Shown here in pieces: positions 1 through 8,819 of a stretch of DNA of 64,000 bases. Under the pieces are notes generated by a model. The model had not been told where the DNA came from. It made no database searches and saw only the letters and a program-made list of their open reading frames with translations. Source of the stretch: Candidatus Buchananbacteria bacterium CG10_big_fil_rev_8_21_14_0_10_33_19 (GTDB lineage Bacteria; Patescibacteria; ABY1; 2-01-FULL-39-33); NCBI GenBank assembly GCA_002773855.1, contig PEZY01000005.1, positions 62,001 to 126,000 on the forward strand, read 5' to 3'. Each line of letters starts with the position of its first letter. Positions within the stretch are counted from its first letter, which is position 1. The position numbers and the translations under genes are program-made.

Positions 1-1
1 C

Positions 2-634
2 GCTGGTACACCACAAATAACTATTACTGGAGTCGATAAATTATCAGCTGGAACCTATGAACTAATCCCCGATAGAATTGAAGCTGGATCTTTTGTAATG
101 CTAGGATTAGCCACCAACAGCAAAATAAAAATTAGTAACTGTAATCCGGCACATTTAGAAACAGTATTAACAATTTTAAAAAATTCTGGTGCTGATTTAG
201 AGATTGGACCTGACTACATAATTACCAAAACCAGTCATTTACATGGTACTGATATTCAAACTCATGAATATCCTGGTTTTCCCACAGATCTTCAGGCACC
301 CTTTACGGTTTTAATGACCCAAACTAATGGTCGTAGCTTAATTCATGAAACAATATTTGAAGGTCGCTTATTTTATACTGATAAATTAAATACTATGGGA
401 GCTGATATAATAATGTGCGACCCGCATAGAGTAATTGTTAACGGCAAAACAAAACTCTACGGTAAAAAATTAGAGAGCCCCGATTTACGAGCTGGCATGG
501 CTTTAATTATAGCTGGCTTATGTGCTCAAGGTGAGACTATAATAGACAATATATATCAAATAGAAAGAGGTTATGAAGATATAGTTTCCAGATTAAAAAA
601 TATTGGTGCTCAAATTGAAAAAATAAACGAATAA
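2..634 (+). CDS. murA: UDP-N-acetylglucosamine 1-carboxyvinyltransferase (MurA), C-terminal part
   Basis: MurA transfers enolpyruvate from PEP to UDP-GlcNAc in the cytoplasm, the first committed step of peptidoglycan synthesis. The reading frame is open from base 2, so the gene is cut by the window edge and the catalytic-Cys loop is not visible. The visible part has the family signatures 'IPDRIEAG', 'GFPTDLQAPF', 'DLRAGMAL' and, near the end, 'IERGYEDI'. An internal ATG at 98 is not the true start because homology begins upstream of it. The stop is followed after 2 bases by the next gene, so the two are probably co-transcribed. Family assignment is secure. Confidence 0.95.
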   Translation, partial: AGTPQITITGVDKLSAGTYELIPDRIEAGSFVMLGLATNSKIKISNCNPAHLETVLTILKNSGADLEIGPDYIITKTSHLHGTDIQTHEYPGFPTDLQAPFTVLMTQTNGRSLIHETIFEGRLFYTDKLNTMGADIIMCDPHRVIVNGKTKLYGKKLESPDLRAGMALIIAGLCAQGETIIDNIYQIERGYEDIVSRLKNIGAQIEKINE

Positions 635-636
635 CA

Positions 637-1989
637 ATGTCAAAAACTGACAGCAAGTATAAAAATATAAAGCTAACCACCGCTGAAAATATTATCTTTA
701 GACGCTTAGTCTATATTTCTTTTATTACAGTATTTTTAATTGTCGTCCCACTGGTACTTTTGTATACCCAGGGCTATCGCTATAACTTCAAACGAGGTAA
801 AGTGCAAAAAACTGGCATTTTTATAGTTAGCTCCATACCCAAAAAAGCTGATGTTTATTTAAATGGTAAATTAATAATTGGTGACCAAACACCATCTCGA
901 ATAGAAAAATTGCTACCAGCTGATTACGAAATTAAATTAACCAAAGACGGTTATCATGATTGGACCAAAAAATTACAAATATACGAAAATTCCACTACTT
1001 TTGCTGAAGATGTTATACTCTGGAAAAATAATTTACCAATTCAAATAGCCGAACATAACATTATAAGCTGGCTAACATCTCCAGATAATAAAAAATCGAC
1101 GTTCTTAACCAGTGATAGAAATATTATTTCTTTTAATTTCGACAATAAAGAAACCCATACAATTTATCAAGCTAATGAATACGCTAATCCTCAAATTTTA
1201 GAATGGTCTAACACTAGCAAAAAAATATTAATCAAATCTAACAATAATTACCTAGCTATCGACACCGAAAGATATTACCTTCAACCAGTGAAAATTAGCA
1301 ACGATAATTATCAATCAATTAAATGGAGCCTGAATAACGATAATTCATTGTATGCTTTAAATGCATCTGGAGTCTGGAAAATTGACCTATTCACTGGTGA
1401 TAAAAAATTAATTTTTAATAAATCAATATCTGATTTTATTATTAACAATGATTTCATTTATTATTATTATAAAGATATCATATACAAACAAAAAATATCT
1501 GATACTAACCCAGAAATAATTGATGGAGTAAAATGTCAAGATTGTAAATTTCTAAACCATGATTTTTCTAAATTAATACTAGCCAATATAAAATCTCAAG
1601 AATTTTTTATAATTGACCCAGAGCTAAAAAATAAAACTATCAAAAGAGAGGCTAAAAACTTTAGTTGGTTAAATCAAAATACCTTACTGTTTTATAATGA
1701 TTGGGAAATTTGGATATATAATTTAGAAAAAAAAGAACCAGAATTAATCACTAGAATTGGCTCTGGTATCACTGAAGCTCTTTGGCACCACGAAGGTCGC
1801 CACATAATATTTACTAGTGAAGACTCTATAAAGATAATCGAATTAGACAATAGAGAGCTTAGAAATATTATCGAACTATTTAAGGGCAAAAATATAAGTC
1901 ACCTGACAATCAATAACAAGGGCGATAATATTTATTTTACTACGATTATCCAAGATCATGAATATACCATGGAGTTGAATATTAAATAA
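637..1989 (+). CDS. membrane-anchored PEGA-domain protein with propeller-like C-terminal part
   Basis: The 450-residue protein has one N-terminal membrane segment (about residues 26-46), then a PEGA-like domain (about 58-112, with 'VYLNGKLIIG' and 'YEIKLTKDGY'). The remainder is rich in short beta-strand segments with recurring Trp/Asp turns, like a TolB/WD40-type propeller. It is probably anchored in the cytoplasmic membrane facing out. PEGA domains are common in surface proteins and may bind carbohydrate or protein, but no catalytic motif is visible. It starts 2 bases after murA, which suggests a cell-envelope role. The exact function is unknown. Confidence 0.75.
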   Translation: MSKTDSKYKNIKLTTAENIIFRRLVYISFITVFLIVVPLVLLYTQGYRYNFKRGKVQKTGIFIVSSIPKKADVYLNGKLIIGDQTPSRIEKLLPADYEIKLTKDGYHDWTKKLQIYENSTTFAEDVILWKNNLPIQIAEHNIISWLTSPDNKKSTFLTSDRNIISFNFDNKETHTIYQANEYANPQILEWSNTSKKILIKSNNNYLAIDTERYYLQPVKISNDNYQSIKWSLNNDNSLYALNASGVWKIDLFTGDKKLIFNKSISDFIINNDFIYYYYKDIIYKQKISDTNPEIIDGVKCQDCKFLNHDFSKLILANIKSQEFFIIDPELKNKTIKREAKNFSWLNQNTLLFYNDWEIWIYNLEKKEPELITRIGSGITEALWHHEGRHIIFTSEDSIKIIELDNRELRNIIELFKGKNISHLTINNKGDNIYFTTIIQDHEYTMELNIK

Positions 1990-2046
1990 TCTTGTGCTAA
2001 TATTGTCATTACAGTAGGACTTTAAAACTCAAAATGAGACATAACA

Positions 2047-2558
2047 ATGAATACACTTAATATTCCCAGTTGGGATGATATTTTCATGTCTATGGCTTAT
2101 TTAGTTGCTGCTAGGAGCAAGGACCAAAGCACCCACACCACATTGGAGCGGTAATTATTGGCCCTGATAAAGAAGTGCGATCCACCGGCTATAACAGTTT
2201 TCCTCGTAACATTAATGATAATAATCCAGACAGACAAATACGACCAGAAAAATATTTCTGGTTTGAGCACGCCGAAAGAAATTCAATCTACAATGTCACC
2301 AGATTTGGTGCCTCACTTAAAGATTGCACTATGTACACTAATGGCATTCCCTGTATGGATTGTGCTCGAGGGATTGTACAGAGTGGGATTATTGAAGTAG
2401 TAGTTGATAAATCATGGGACAATCAAAATAAATATATCTGGCTAGAGCAAGCCAACAAGACTAAGCAGTTATTTAAAGAAGTTGGAGTTAAATTAAGATT
2501 TTGGAAGGGAGAATTAATATCAATCAAAAAATTCAACCGTGGTGAATTCATTAACTAA
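2047..2558 (+). pseudogene. dCMP deaminase-like gene (ComEB family) with a frameshift
   Basis: Two frames together give one cytidine/deoxycytidylate deaminase. The ATG at 2047 encodes the family N-terminus ('SWDDIFMSMAYLVAARSKD'). Near 2130-2142 the homology moves to another frame, which reads 'IGAVIIGPDKEVRSTGYN' and carries the zinc site 'HAE' and 'PCMDC'. The shift fits one missing C in an ACCCACACC-ACATT stretch, or a 5-base insertion. The second frame has no ATG before the deaminase core; a GTG at 2175 would drop about 40 residues. It is either a broken gene or a sequencing/assembly error. dCMP deaminases feed dUMP to thymidylate synthesis. Confidence 0.75.
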
Positions 2559-2562
2559 CACA

Positions 2563-2592
2563 AAAGCACGAAATAAATCGTGCTTTTTTTAA
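2563..2592. terminator. intrinsic terminator between convergent genes
   Basis: AAAGCACGA and TCGTGCTTT pair around a 6-base loop and are followed by a T-run on the + strand and an A-run before the stem. It sits between the deaminase (+) and the HIT gene (-), so it may serve both directions. Confidence 0.8.
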
Positions 2593-2602
2593 TTTTATAA
2601 AA

Positions 2603-3010
2603 CTATAATTTATTTTTTATTTTCTCCAAAATTTCTTCTGCCTCACCAACGCCATAATCTCTACTCAACCAATGTTTTAAGCCATCACTTTCATGTCTAG
2701 GTATAATATGCCAGTGTGCATGAAACACCATCTGTCCAGCCACTCGACCATTATTTAAGTTTAAATTAAATCCACTAGCGCCAGTACCATTAACAATAGC
2801 TGGGGCAATTTTTTTAATAACCATTAACACTTTGGTTAATATATCATCTGGTAAATCTAAAAATGTTTCATGATGTTTTTTGGGAATAATAATAGTATGG
2901 CCACTATTAACCGGTGTATGATCTAAAAAAGCCAAAAAATTATCATCCTCATAAACTTTATAACTTGGCACTTCTCCTTTGACTATTTTACAAAAAATAC
3001 AATCATCCAT
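2603..3010 (-). CDS. HIT-family nucleotide-binding protein
   Basis: Small cytoplasmic hydrolase of the histidine-triad family (135 residues, typical length). The triad 'HAHWHII' lies at about residues 97-103, with H99 the expected nucleophile. An N-terminal 'CIFC' (4-7) belongs to the zinc site of Hint/HinT-like members. 'GHTIIIPKKH' is the conserved strand before the helix. HIT proteins hydrolyse AMP-lysine, AMP-amide or dinucleoside polyphosphates; the substrate here is unknown. It is the last gene of the rsmI-metG-cvpA-tatD row, 27 bases after the preceding gene. Confidence 0.9.
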   Translation of the reverse strand: MDDCIFCKIVKGEVPSYKVYEDDNFLAFLDHTPVNSGHTIIIPKKHHETFLDLPDDILTKVLMVIKKIAPAIVNGTGASGFNLNLNNGRVAGQMVFHAHWHIIPRHESDGLKHWLSRDYGVGEAEEILEKIKNKL

Positions 3011-3037
3011 ATAGTTAACAACTTATTAATTAAAAAA

Positions 3038-5128
3038 TTACCTATACTGCCAAACCAAATTCTGACCAAAAATATTTGGTTTACCCAGCAGGTTACTAAT
3101 ATAGTTTAATTTTGAATTATTTAAAGAATTATAATCAATAACTATAAAACAAGACTTAGTCCTAGTAATATCTAAAGCTTCATCTATCAAACTTAATGAC
3201 GGATTGCCTATAAATCTTTTTAGAATATCTACTCTCTGATCTTGATTGTAATTAAAATCACTGGGGAAATTACCAGCCACTACCTCTTTAGCTGAATAAG
3301 ACTCTAAAGCCAAGAGTGACCAAGTATTAGCTAAAACACAATAATTACTTGGCTGATCGTTACCTATTTGATCCCAGATATATTTCATCGATGCTGTATC
3401 ATATTCTGTCACTGCTGCCTCTAATACTGGTCCTGAAGCATAAGTTAAAATACCTATAAAACTCATAGCAACAATAATCAAAACCGCATACAGGCGATTA
3501 TTAGAGAAAATATAAACCCAATAAGCTAGTACATAAATCAACAATAAAACAATAAATATACTCATGCGCCTAGCCAAAGAATGAAGGCCATCCAAAAATA
3601 ACCAAGAACTTAAATAATTTATAAAAAATATAAAAATCAGGCTGATTAAATAAACGTTAGTCTTTATTCTTTCTCTTAAAATCTTAAAGCCAACATAACA
3701 ACAAATAAAAACAAAAATTAAACTAACCATTAGTGACAATATATACCAATATTTTATTTCTAGTGGCAAAAAACTACCTTTATCAAAAAATAAAAAATTA
3801 CCCTTTATAAAAACCTCCCTTAAAATCTCACCTATGTGAAAATTTCTTTTGAAAGTAGAAAAACCAGATAACACCTCTCCTAAAAATATCGTAAAACTCA
3901 AAATAAAAAAAACTAAGTATTTTTTAATAGGGCTCAAATTAAAAGCTAATAGCCACAAAAAAGCAATAAGCAACATTGCAAATGATAAAGAGTAACCAAA
4001 ATAAGAAAGAGCTGTTAAAAAAACTATAAAAGCTAACACTAATTTTTCTCTACTTTTAAAGTAAGACAAATAACAACTGACTAAAAATAAAAAATATAAG
4101 GCCGAAAAACTAATAGGCAGAGTTTGCGACCCATAATATTGCAAAAGATAAAAAACCAAAGTTAAAGCAGACACTAAAAGGCCAAATTTTCTTTTATTTT
4201 TAAATTGAAAAGCTAAAGAAAAACTAATTAGTGGTAAAAATAACGACCATAAAACTATAATAAAATATTTATCTAAACTAAAAATATCTATCTTAAAAAC
4301 CTTAGACACAATAGATACTAAAGACCATTGAAAACCATAAGATATCTTAGGACCAGCTATTAAAGCTCTGGGGATATTAAGACCAAAGATATTTTGATAC
4401 CAAATATTATCTGACAATAATGTCGGTTGATAGTCTATACCAGCTAGTATCCTGTTTTCTGAACCAATATGTCGCCACCTATCACCACCAAAACCCTCTG
4501 AATAAGTCAATAAGTAAGTATGCATCAAAAACGAAGTGGCAATAATTGCAACCATAATCAACCAAACTTTTTGTTTGGAAAAAACCAAAGAAAAAACTAT
4601 AATTAACAATAAAAACACCACTACCAAATATTCTAGGGGCAAAATTTGCCAAGGACTAGTCAAATAGCTACCAGTCTTATAGGAAACCACAATCGCCAAC
4701 CCAAGTATCACTAATAACGCAAATACTATAAAAACTAAATTACTAATTTTCCATAGACCATCATTATTGCCTAAATAAATTTTATGACCGGGCTCAATAT
4801 TATTAAAAAAATATGACCAACAAAATAAAATTAGACTAGTAATACCCAAAGCTAATGATAGTGTAAAATTATTAAAGATAAACCAACTGGTAAAAATATT
4901 AACTATAAAGCCAAGAAAAAAAATATTAAAAAAAACACCTAATAATTTTATATATAAATTAGGTAATGGGAAAATTTTAGACAATATTACATTTGAAAAA
5001 ACACTTAAAGAAACAAACCAAGTAAAAAATAAAGTAACGATGAATATTGACATCCAGCCTATTTGTAATCCAAAATATATAGCGATGACTGAAAATAAAT
5101 TTAAACTCAAGATAATTAAATTAATCAT
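3038..5128 (-). CDS. large polytopic membrane protein, possible GT-C-type glycosyltransferase
   Basis: A 696-residue protein made almost entirely of hydrophobic helices (roughly 14 or more), ending in a soluble stretch of about 120 residues. A loop after the early helices has 'GGDRWRHIGSENRI', an acidic/aromatic loop like those of GT-C lipid-linked sugar transferases. The C-terminal part ('MKYIWDQI', 'CVLANTWSLLALE') resembles the extracytoplasmic tails of such enzymes. No family could be named with certainty. The gene starts 3 bases after tatD and is probably co-transcribed. An O-antigen-ligase-like or wholly unknown function is also possible. Confidence 0.5.
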   Translation of the reverse strand: MINLIILSLNLFSVIAIYFGLQIGWMSIFIVTLFFTWFVSLSVFSNVILSKIFPLPNLYIKLLGVFFNIFFLGFIVNIFTSWFIFNNFTLSLALGITSLILFCWSYFFNNIEPGHKIYLGNNDGLWKISNLVFIVFALLVILGLAIVVSYKTGSYLTSPWQILPLEYLVVVFLLLIIVFSLVFSKQKVWLIMVAIIATSFLMHTYLLTYSEGFGGDRWRHIGSENRILAGIDYQPTLLSDNIWYQNIFGLNIPRALIAGPKISYGFQWSLVSIVSKVFKIDIFSLDKYFIIVLWSLFLPLISFSLAFQFKNKRKFGLLVSALTLVFYLLQYYGSQTLPISFSALYFLFLVSCYLSYFKSREKLVLAFIVFLTALSYFGYSLSFAMLLIAFLWLLAFNLSPIKKYLVFFILSFTIFLGEVLSGFSTFKRNFHIGEILREVFIKGNFLFFDKGSFLPLEIKYWYILSLMVSLIFVFICCYVGFKILRERIKTNVYLISLIFIFFINYLSSWLFLDGLHSLARRMSIFIVLLLIYVLAYWVYIFSNNRLYAVLIIVAMSFIGILTYASGPVLEAAVTEYDTASMKYIWDQIGNDQPSNYCVLANTWSLLALESYSAKEVVAGNFPSDFNYNQDQRVDILKRFIGNPSLSLIDEALDITRTKSCFIVIDYNSLNNSKLNYISNLLGKPNIFGQNLVWQYR

Positions 5129-5131
5129 AAT

Positions 5132-5992
5132 TTAAATACTAAATAAATTTTTGGCATTATCTGTAGTTATAATAGCCACTTCATCAAAAGTTATTTTTTT
5201 TAATTCAGCTACTTTTTGAGCTACAAATTTAACATAATATGGCTCATTTCTCTGTCCTCTATGCGGTTCTGGCGTTAAAAATGGTGAATCGGTTTCAATT
5301 AATATTTTATCAAGTGGCACGGCTCTAACTACTTCCTGAACATCTTCGGACTTTTTCTTAAAAGTAATTATCCCAGTAAACCCAACATAAAATCCTAGAT
5401 TTACAAATTTACTAGCTTGATTTAAATTACCGCCAAAACAATGTATTACACCATGATGATGTCTGGTATCACTTAAAATTTCCAACATATCATCATAAGC
5501 GCCATATGGATCATCTTTGTGTCCTCGACAATGCATAACCAGCGGTAAATTTAATTCTTGAGATAACTTTATAAATTTTTTAAAAACTTCTTTTTGTAAG
5601 TTTTTCTTACTAAGTGAATCACTATCATTATCATTGAAATAAAAGTAATCCAAACCAACTTCTCCCAATCCAACCACTTTATCCGATGACTTAGCTAAAT
5701 CTCTATATTTATTATAATCAAATTCTTCTTTCGGAGTTACCACTTCTGTTTTTTGACCATCTACAATAACACTTTCAACTACATCATCTACTACATGAAT
5801 CGGATGAAGTCCAACTACTGCATAGACACCACGTCCATAGTCTCTAGTCAATTCAATTGTTTTGCTGGAAGTTTTAAAATCTGAACCAATATTTATCAAC
5901 CAAGTATTGTTTACTAAACAATGGTCAATAACACTCTTAAAATCTTTTCTATAAACATCAAAATTTACATGAGAATGTGAATCTATTAACAT
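5132..5992 (-). CDS. tatD: TatD-family metal-dependent hydrolase (DNase)
   Basis: Amidohydrolase-fold cytoplasmic enzyme of 286 residues. Visible metal-site motifs are 'DSHSHVNF' at the N-terminus, 'GLGEVGLDY', 'MHCRGH', 'IHCFGG' and 'ETDSPFLTPEPHRG' near the C-terminus, which match TatD/YcfH proteins. Members have 3'-5' exonuclease or DNA-repair activity, and some may act on D-aminoacyl-tRNA. An insert near residues 80-100 (Lys/Val/Glu-rich) slightly lengthens the usual 255-265. The neighbours metG upstream and rsmI are a common bacterial grouping with tatD. It begins one base after cvpA. Confidence 0.92.
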   Translation of the reverse strand: MLIDSHSHVNFDVYRKDFKSVIDHCLVNNTWLINIGSDFKTSSKTIELTRDYGRGVYAVVGLHPIHVVDDVVESVIVDGQKTEVVTPKEEFDYNKYRDLAKSSDKVVGLGEVGLDYFYFNDNDSDSLSKKNLQKEVFKKFIKLSQELNLPLVMHCRGHKDDPYGAYDDMLEILSDTRHHHGVIHCFGGNLNQASKFVNLGFYVGFTGIITFKKKSEDVQEVVRAVPLDKILIETDSPFLTPEPHRGQRNEPYYVKFVAQKVAELKKITFDEVAIITTDNAKNLFSI

Positions 5993-5993
5993 A

Positions 5994-6485
5994 TTAAGAT
6001 ATAAAATTACTCAATAATTGCGTCACTAGCACCAATAAATGAGCTACTTTAGAATCATTTAATGAATTAACCAGCCAAGGGACACTAGTAATAAATTTAG
6101 CCATAATAAAAACGGTCATACCAGTGATAATAATCCCCTCGAAAAACCCCAAGATAGCGCCACCAAAACGATTTATTGATTTAAAAAACGGTATAATTGA
6201 TATTAAATTAAAAGCTTTATTCACAAACCAAAATATTAAAGCTATTAGTCTATTAACCACTAAAAATATAGCCATAAAAGTTATTGTCTTAGCTATTCCC
6301 TCATGACCCAATAAATAAGGGTTTATAAATCCAGAAAGTGTAAGAAAATAACTACTCGCCACCCAAGTTCCAATAATAATACCAACCAACGAACCAATAA
6401 CTGCTATCAAACCCATAATAAAACCAAGCATCACAAAACCAGCAACTAACACAACCAAAATTACATCTACTAAAGTGAAAAGCAT
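5994..6485 (-). CDS. cvpA: CvpA-family inner-membrane protein
   Basis: A 163-residue protein with four predicted membrane helices and the CvpA pattern: 'VDVILVVLVAGFVMLGFIMG' at the N-terminus, then a glycine-rich second helix, and 'INRFGGAILGFFEGIII' before the last helix. CvpA proteins are linked to colicin V production in E. coli and to envelope stress tolerance elsewhere. The biochemical role is not established. It lies between metG and tatD with a 1-base gap to tatD. Confidence 0.82.
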   Translation of the reverse strand: MLFTLVDVILVVLVAGFVMLGFIMGLIAVIGSLVGIIIGTWVASSYFLTLSGFINPYLLGHEGIAKTITFMAIFLVVNRLIALIFWFVNKAFNLISIIPFFKSINRFGGAILGFFEGIIITGMTVFIMAKFITSVPWLVNSLNDSKVAHLLVLVTQLLSNFIS

Positions 6486-6532
6486 GAATTCAACTTAAAT
6501 ATTTTAGATTAATAATAATCTTAATAAAAAAA

Positions 6533-8035
6533 TTATTTTTCTAGTCTGGGAAATAATGGTTGAGGCTTTTCAACTTTTTGACCCGACTCTAATCCGCCCC
6601 AATCCACTAATTCTTTAAATGATTTATTTTTCCAATCAGCTTGATTTAAATATCCAAAAATCTTTTCTGAAACTTCAGGCATAACTGGATAAACCATCAA
6701 GGCTAAATGTCTTACACTCTCTAGTAAATTATATAATACTTTATTTAATTGATCTTTGTCTTCTTTGGCTAACTGCCAAGGCTTTTGCCTTTCGACATAA
6801 CCATCAGCGAAGGAATTTAATTTCCTAATAATTTCTATAACGTCATCTATTTGAAATCTTTTCATAGCATCTTCATATTGATGCCAAATACCAGCTACTT
6901 CATCAGAAAATTCAAAATCTTTTACTGGCACAATGCTATCTAAATATTTTTCCACCATAGACAGTACTCTTGATGTTAAATTACCTATACCATTAGCCAA
7001 ATCTGAATTATACTGAATAACAAAATTTCCAGCCTTAACATCACCGTCAGCTCCAAATGGAAATTGAGAAAGCAACAAATACCTAACTGCGTCAGAACCA
7101 AATTCATCTACCAAAACATCTGGATCAATCACATTACCCAAACTCTTGCTCATTTTTTCACCATCAATAGTAAAGAATCCATGAGCAAAAACTACTTCTG
7201 GCAATGGCAAACCAGCGGCTAGTAGCATAGCCGGCCAGTACAGTGCATGAAATTTAATAATATCTTTGGCCATCAAATGAATATTAGCTGGCCAAAATTT
7301 ATTAAAGGTCTTGTCATCACTACCGTAGCCAATACCAGTAATATAATTCTGCAGTGCCTCTACCCATACATAAGTAACTTGATTTTCACTGAAAGGTATT
7401 TTAATCCCCCATTTTACACTTTCACGAGAAATAGAAAAATCATCCATCCCCTGTTTAATCAAACCCAAAACTTCATTTTTTTTGTTTTCTGGTAAAATTT
7501 TTAACTCGCCATTATTTATTAATTCGGCGATTTTGGGTAAATAATCACTTAACTTAAAAAAATAATTTTTTTCTTTTAGAACTTCCGGCTCTTTTTTGTG
7601 GTCTGGACACAAGCCGTTAACTAATTCTTTTTCGGTAATAAATTTTTCACAACCAGTGCAATATAAACCACTATAATCACCTTCGTATACCGCTCCCACC
7701 TCTTTTAATTTTGTTAAAAATTTTTCTACACCGGCTTTATGTTGATCTGACGTAGTTCTAATAAAATGATCATTGGATATATTCAATCTATCCCAAATCA
7801 ACTGAAACTTAGCAGAATTTTCATCACAAAAATCTTGAGGTAGCTTTCCAGCTTGTTCAGCACTAGCAGCCACTTTAGCTCCATGTTCATCAGTGCCAGT
7901 TAAAAAAAATACTTCCTCACCTTTCAATCTATGAAATCTAGCCAAAACATCGGCCGCTATGGTTGTATAAGCGTGGCCAATATGTGGTTTATCATTTACA
8001 TAATAGATTGGCGTTGTAATATAAAATTTGTTCAT
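6533..8035 (-). CDS. metG: methionyl-tRNA synthetase
   Basis: Charges tRNA-Met with methionine in the cytoplasm. The class I signatures are 'PHIGHAYTT' (HIGH) near the N-terminus and 'GEKMSKSLGNVIDP' (KMSKS). The connective domain has one zinc knuckle, 'CTGC' followed by 'CPDH', as in the short Thermus-type enzymes. At 500 residues it lacks the C-terminal EMAP-like tRNA-binding domain. I chose the ATG at 8035 because 'MNKFYITTPIYYVND' is the family start; an in-frame GTG at 8059 would add 8 residues and overlap rsmI. The start is 13 bases downstream of the rsmI stop. Confidence 0.95.
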   Translation of the reverse strand: MNKFYITTPIYYVNDKPHIGHAYTTIAADVLARFHRLKGEEVFFLTGTDEHGAKVAASAEQAGKLPQDFCDENSAKFQLIWDRLNISNDHFIRTTSDQHKAGVEKFLTKLKEVGAVYEGDYSGLYCTGCEKFITEKELVNGLCPDHKKEPEVLKEKNYFFKLSDYLPKIAELINNGELKILPENKKNEVLGLIKQGMDDFSISRESVKWGIKIPFSENQVTYVWVEALQNYITGIGYGSDDKTFNKFWPANIHLMAKDIIKFHALYWPAMLLAAGLPLPEVVFAHGFFTIDGEKMSKSLGNVIDPDVLVDEFGSDAVRYLLLSQFPFGADGDVKAGNFVIQYNSDLANGIGNLTSRVLSMVEKYLDSIVPVKDFEFSDEVAGIWHQYEDAMKRFQIDDVIEIIRKLNSFADGYVERQKPWQLAKEDKDQLNKVLYNLLESVRHLALMVYPVMPEVSEKIFGYLNQADWKNKSFKELVDWGGLESGQKVEKPQPLFPRLEK

Positions 8036-8048
8036 ATATAATTTTAGT

Positions 8049-8726
8049 TTATTTGCCACTGATCACTACTACAAATTCCCCCTTGGTATTATCTGCCTTA
8101 AGACTATTTAATACATTATCTATACTGCCTCTGTATATTGTTTCAAATTTTTTTGTTAATTCCCTGCAAACAACCACCATCCTGTTACCACTCAACAAAC
8201 CATTAAGACTTTCTAAGGTTTTAATTATTCGATGAGTGGATTCATAAAAAACAATTGTCTCTGAACTGGCCTCTATTTTTTTGAACAATGTTTCTCTTCC
8301 CTTTTTATGTGGAATAAAACCCAAAAATAAAAATTTATCAGTAGGCAATCCAGAAATAGACAGTGCGGAAATAACAGCTGACGCCCCAGGTATTGGTATT
8401 ATCTGACAATCATCACCAATATTTTTAACCACATCAGACACTAATTTATTACCTGGATCGGATATACCTGGCGTCCCAGCATCTGTAATTAAAGCTAAAT
8501 TCAATCCAGATTTCAATTTGTCTAAAAGTAAATTTATTTTTTTATCATCACTATGCTGATGATACGATACTACTTTTGTGTCAATACTATAACAATCTAA
8601 CAATTTCTTGGAATTTCTAGTATCTTCACAAAGAATTAAATCCACCTGTTTCAATACCTCAATTGCTCTAAAGGTAATATCTGATAAATTCCCAATTGGC
8701 GTAGCCACTATATATAATTTACTCAT
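8049..8726 (-). CDS. rsmI: 16S rRNA 2'-O-methyltransferase RsmI
   Basis: SAM-dependent tetrapyrrole-methylase-fold enzyme that methylates C1402 of 16S rRNA. Signatures are 'LYIVATPIGNLSDITFRA', 'CEDTRNSKKL', 'ALITDAGTPGISDPG' and 'IPGASAVISALSISGLP'. Of three in-frame ATGs (8756, 8735, 8726) I chose 8726, because it starts just before the conserved core and lies about 4 bases downstream of the start expected from an extended -10 element (8737-8745). That would make the mRNA nearly leaderless. It is the first gene of a row with metG. Confidence 0.93.
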   Translation of the reverse strand: MSKLYIVATPIGNLSDITFRAIEVLKQVDLILCEDTRNSKKLLDCYSIDTKVVSYHQHSDDKKINLLLDKLKSGLNLALITDAGTPGISDPGNKLVSDVVKNIGDDCQIIPIPGASAVISALSISGLPTDKFLFLGFIPHKKGRETLFKKIEASSETIVFYESTHRIIKTLESLNGLLSGNRMVVVCRELTKKFETIYRGSIDNVLNSLKADNTKGEFVVVISGK

Positions 8727-8736
8727 ATTATTCATA

Positions 8737-8745
8737 ATAATACCA
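8737..8745 (-). promoter_or_regulatory. extended -10 promoter of rsmI
   Basis: TGGTATTAT on the minus strand matches an extended -10 (TG-n-TATAAT). No clear -35 is visible. Predicted transcription start is near 8730, right at the rsmI ATG. Confidence 0.45.
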
Positions 8746-8777
8746 CTATTTATCAATTAAATCAACATTAAAACATC

Positions 8778-8808
8778 AAAAAAGAGCGGTTTAAAACCGC
8801 CCTTTTTA
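8778..8808 (-). terminator. intrinsic terminator after the tandem thioredoxin-fold gene
   Basis: A GC-rich hairpin (GGGCGGTTTT against AAACCGCTC on the minus strand) with A-run before and T-run after. It lies just downstream of the stop at 8820 and separates that gene from rsmI. Confidence 0.8.
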
Positions 8809-8819
8809 TAAAAATCTAA

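Noticed and set aside
8036..8059. GTG start of metG at 8059
   Set aside because: It would overlap rsmI and add residues before the conserved 'KFYITTPIYY' start; the ATG at 8035 is better.
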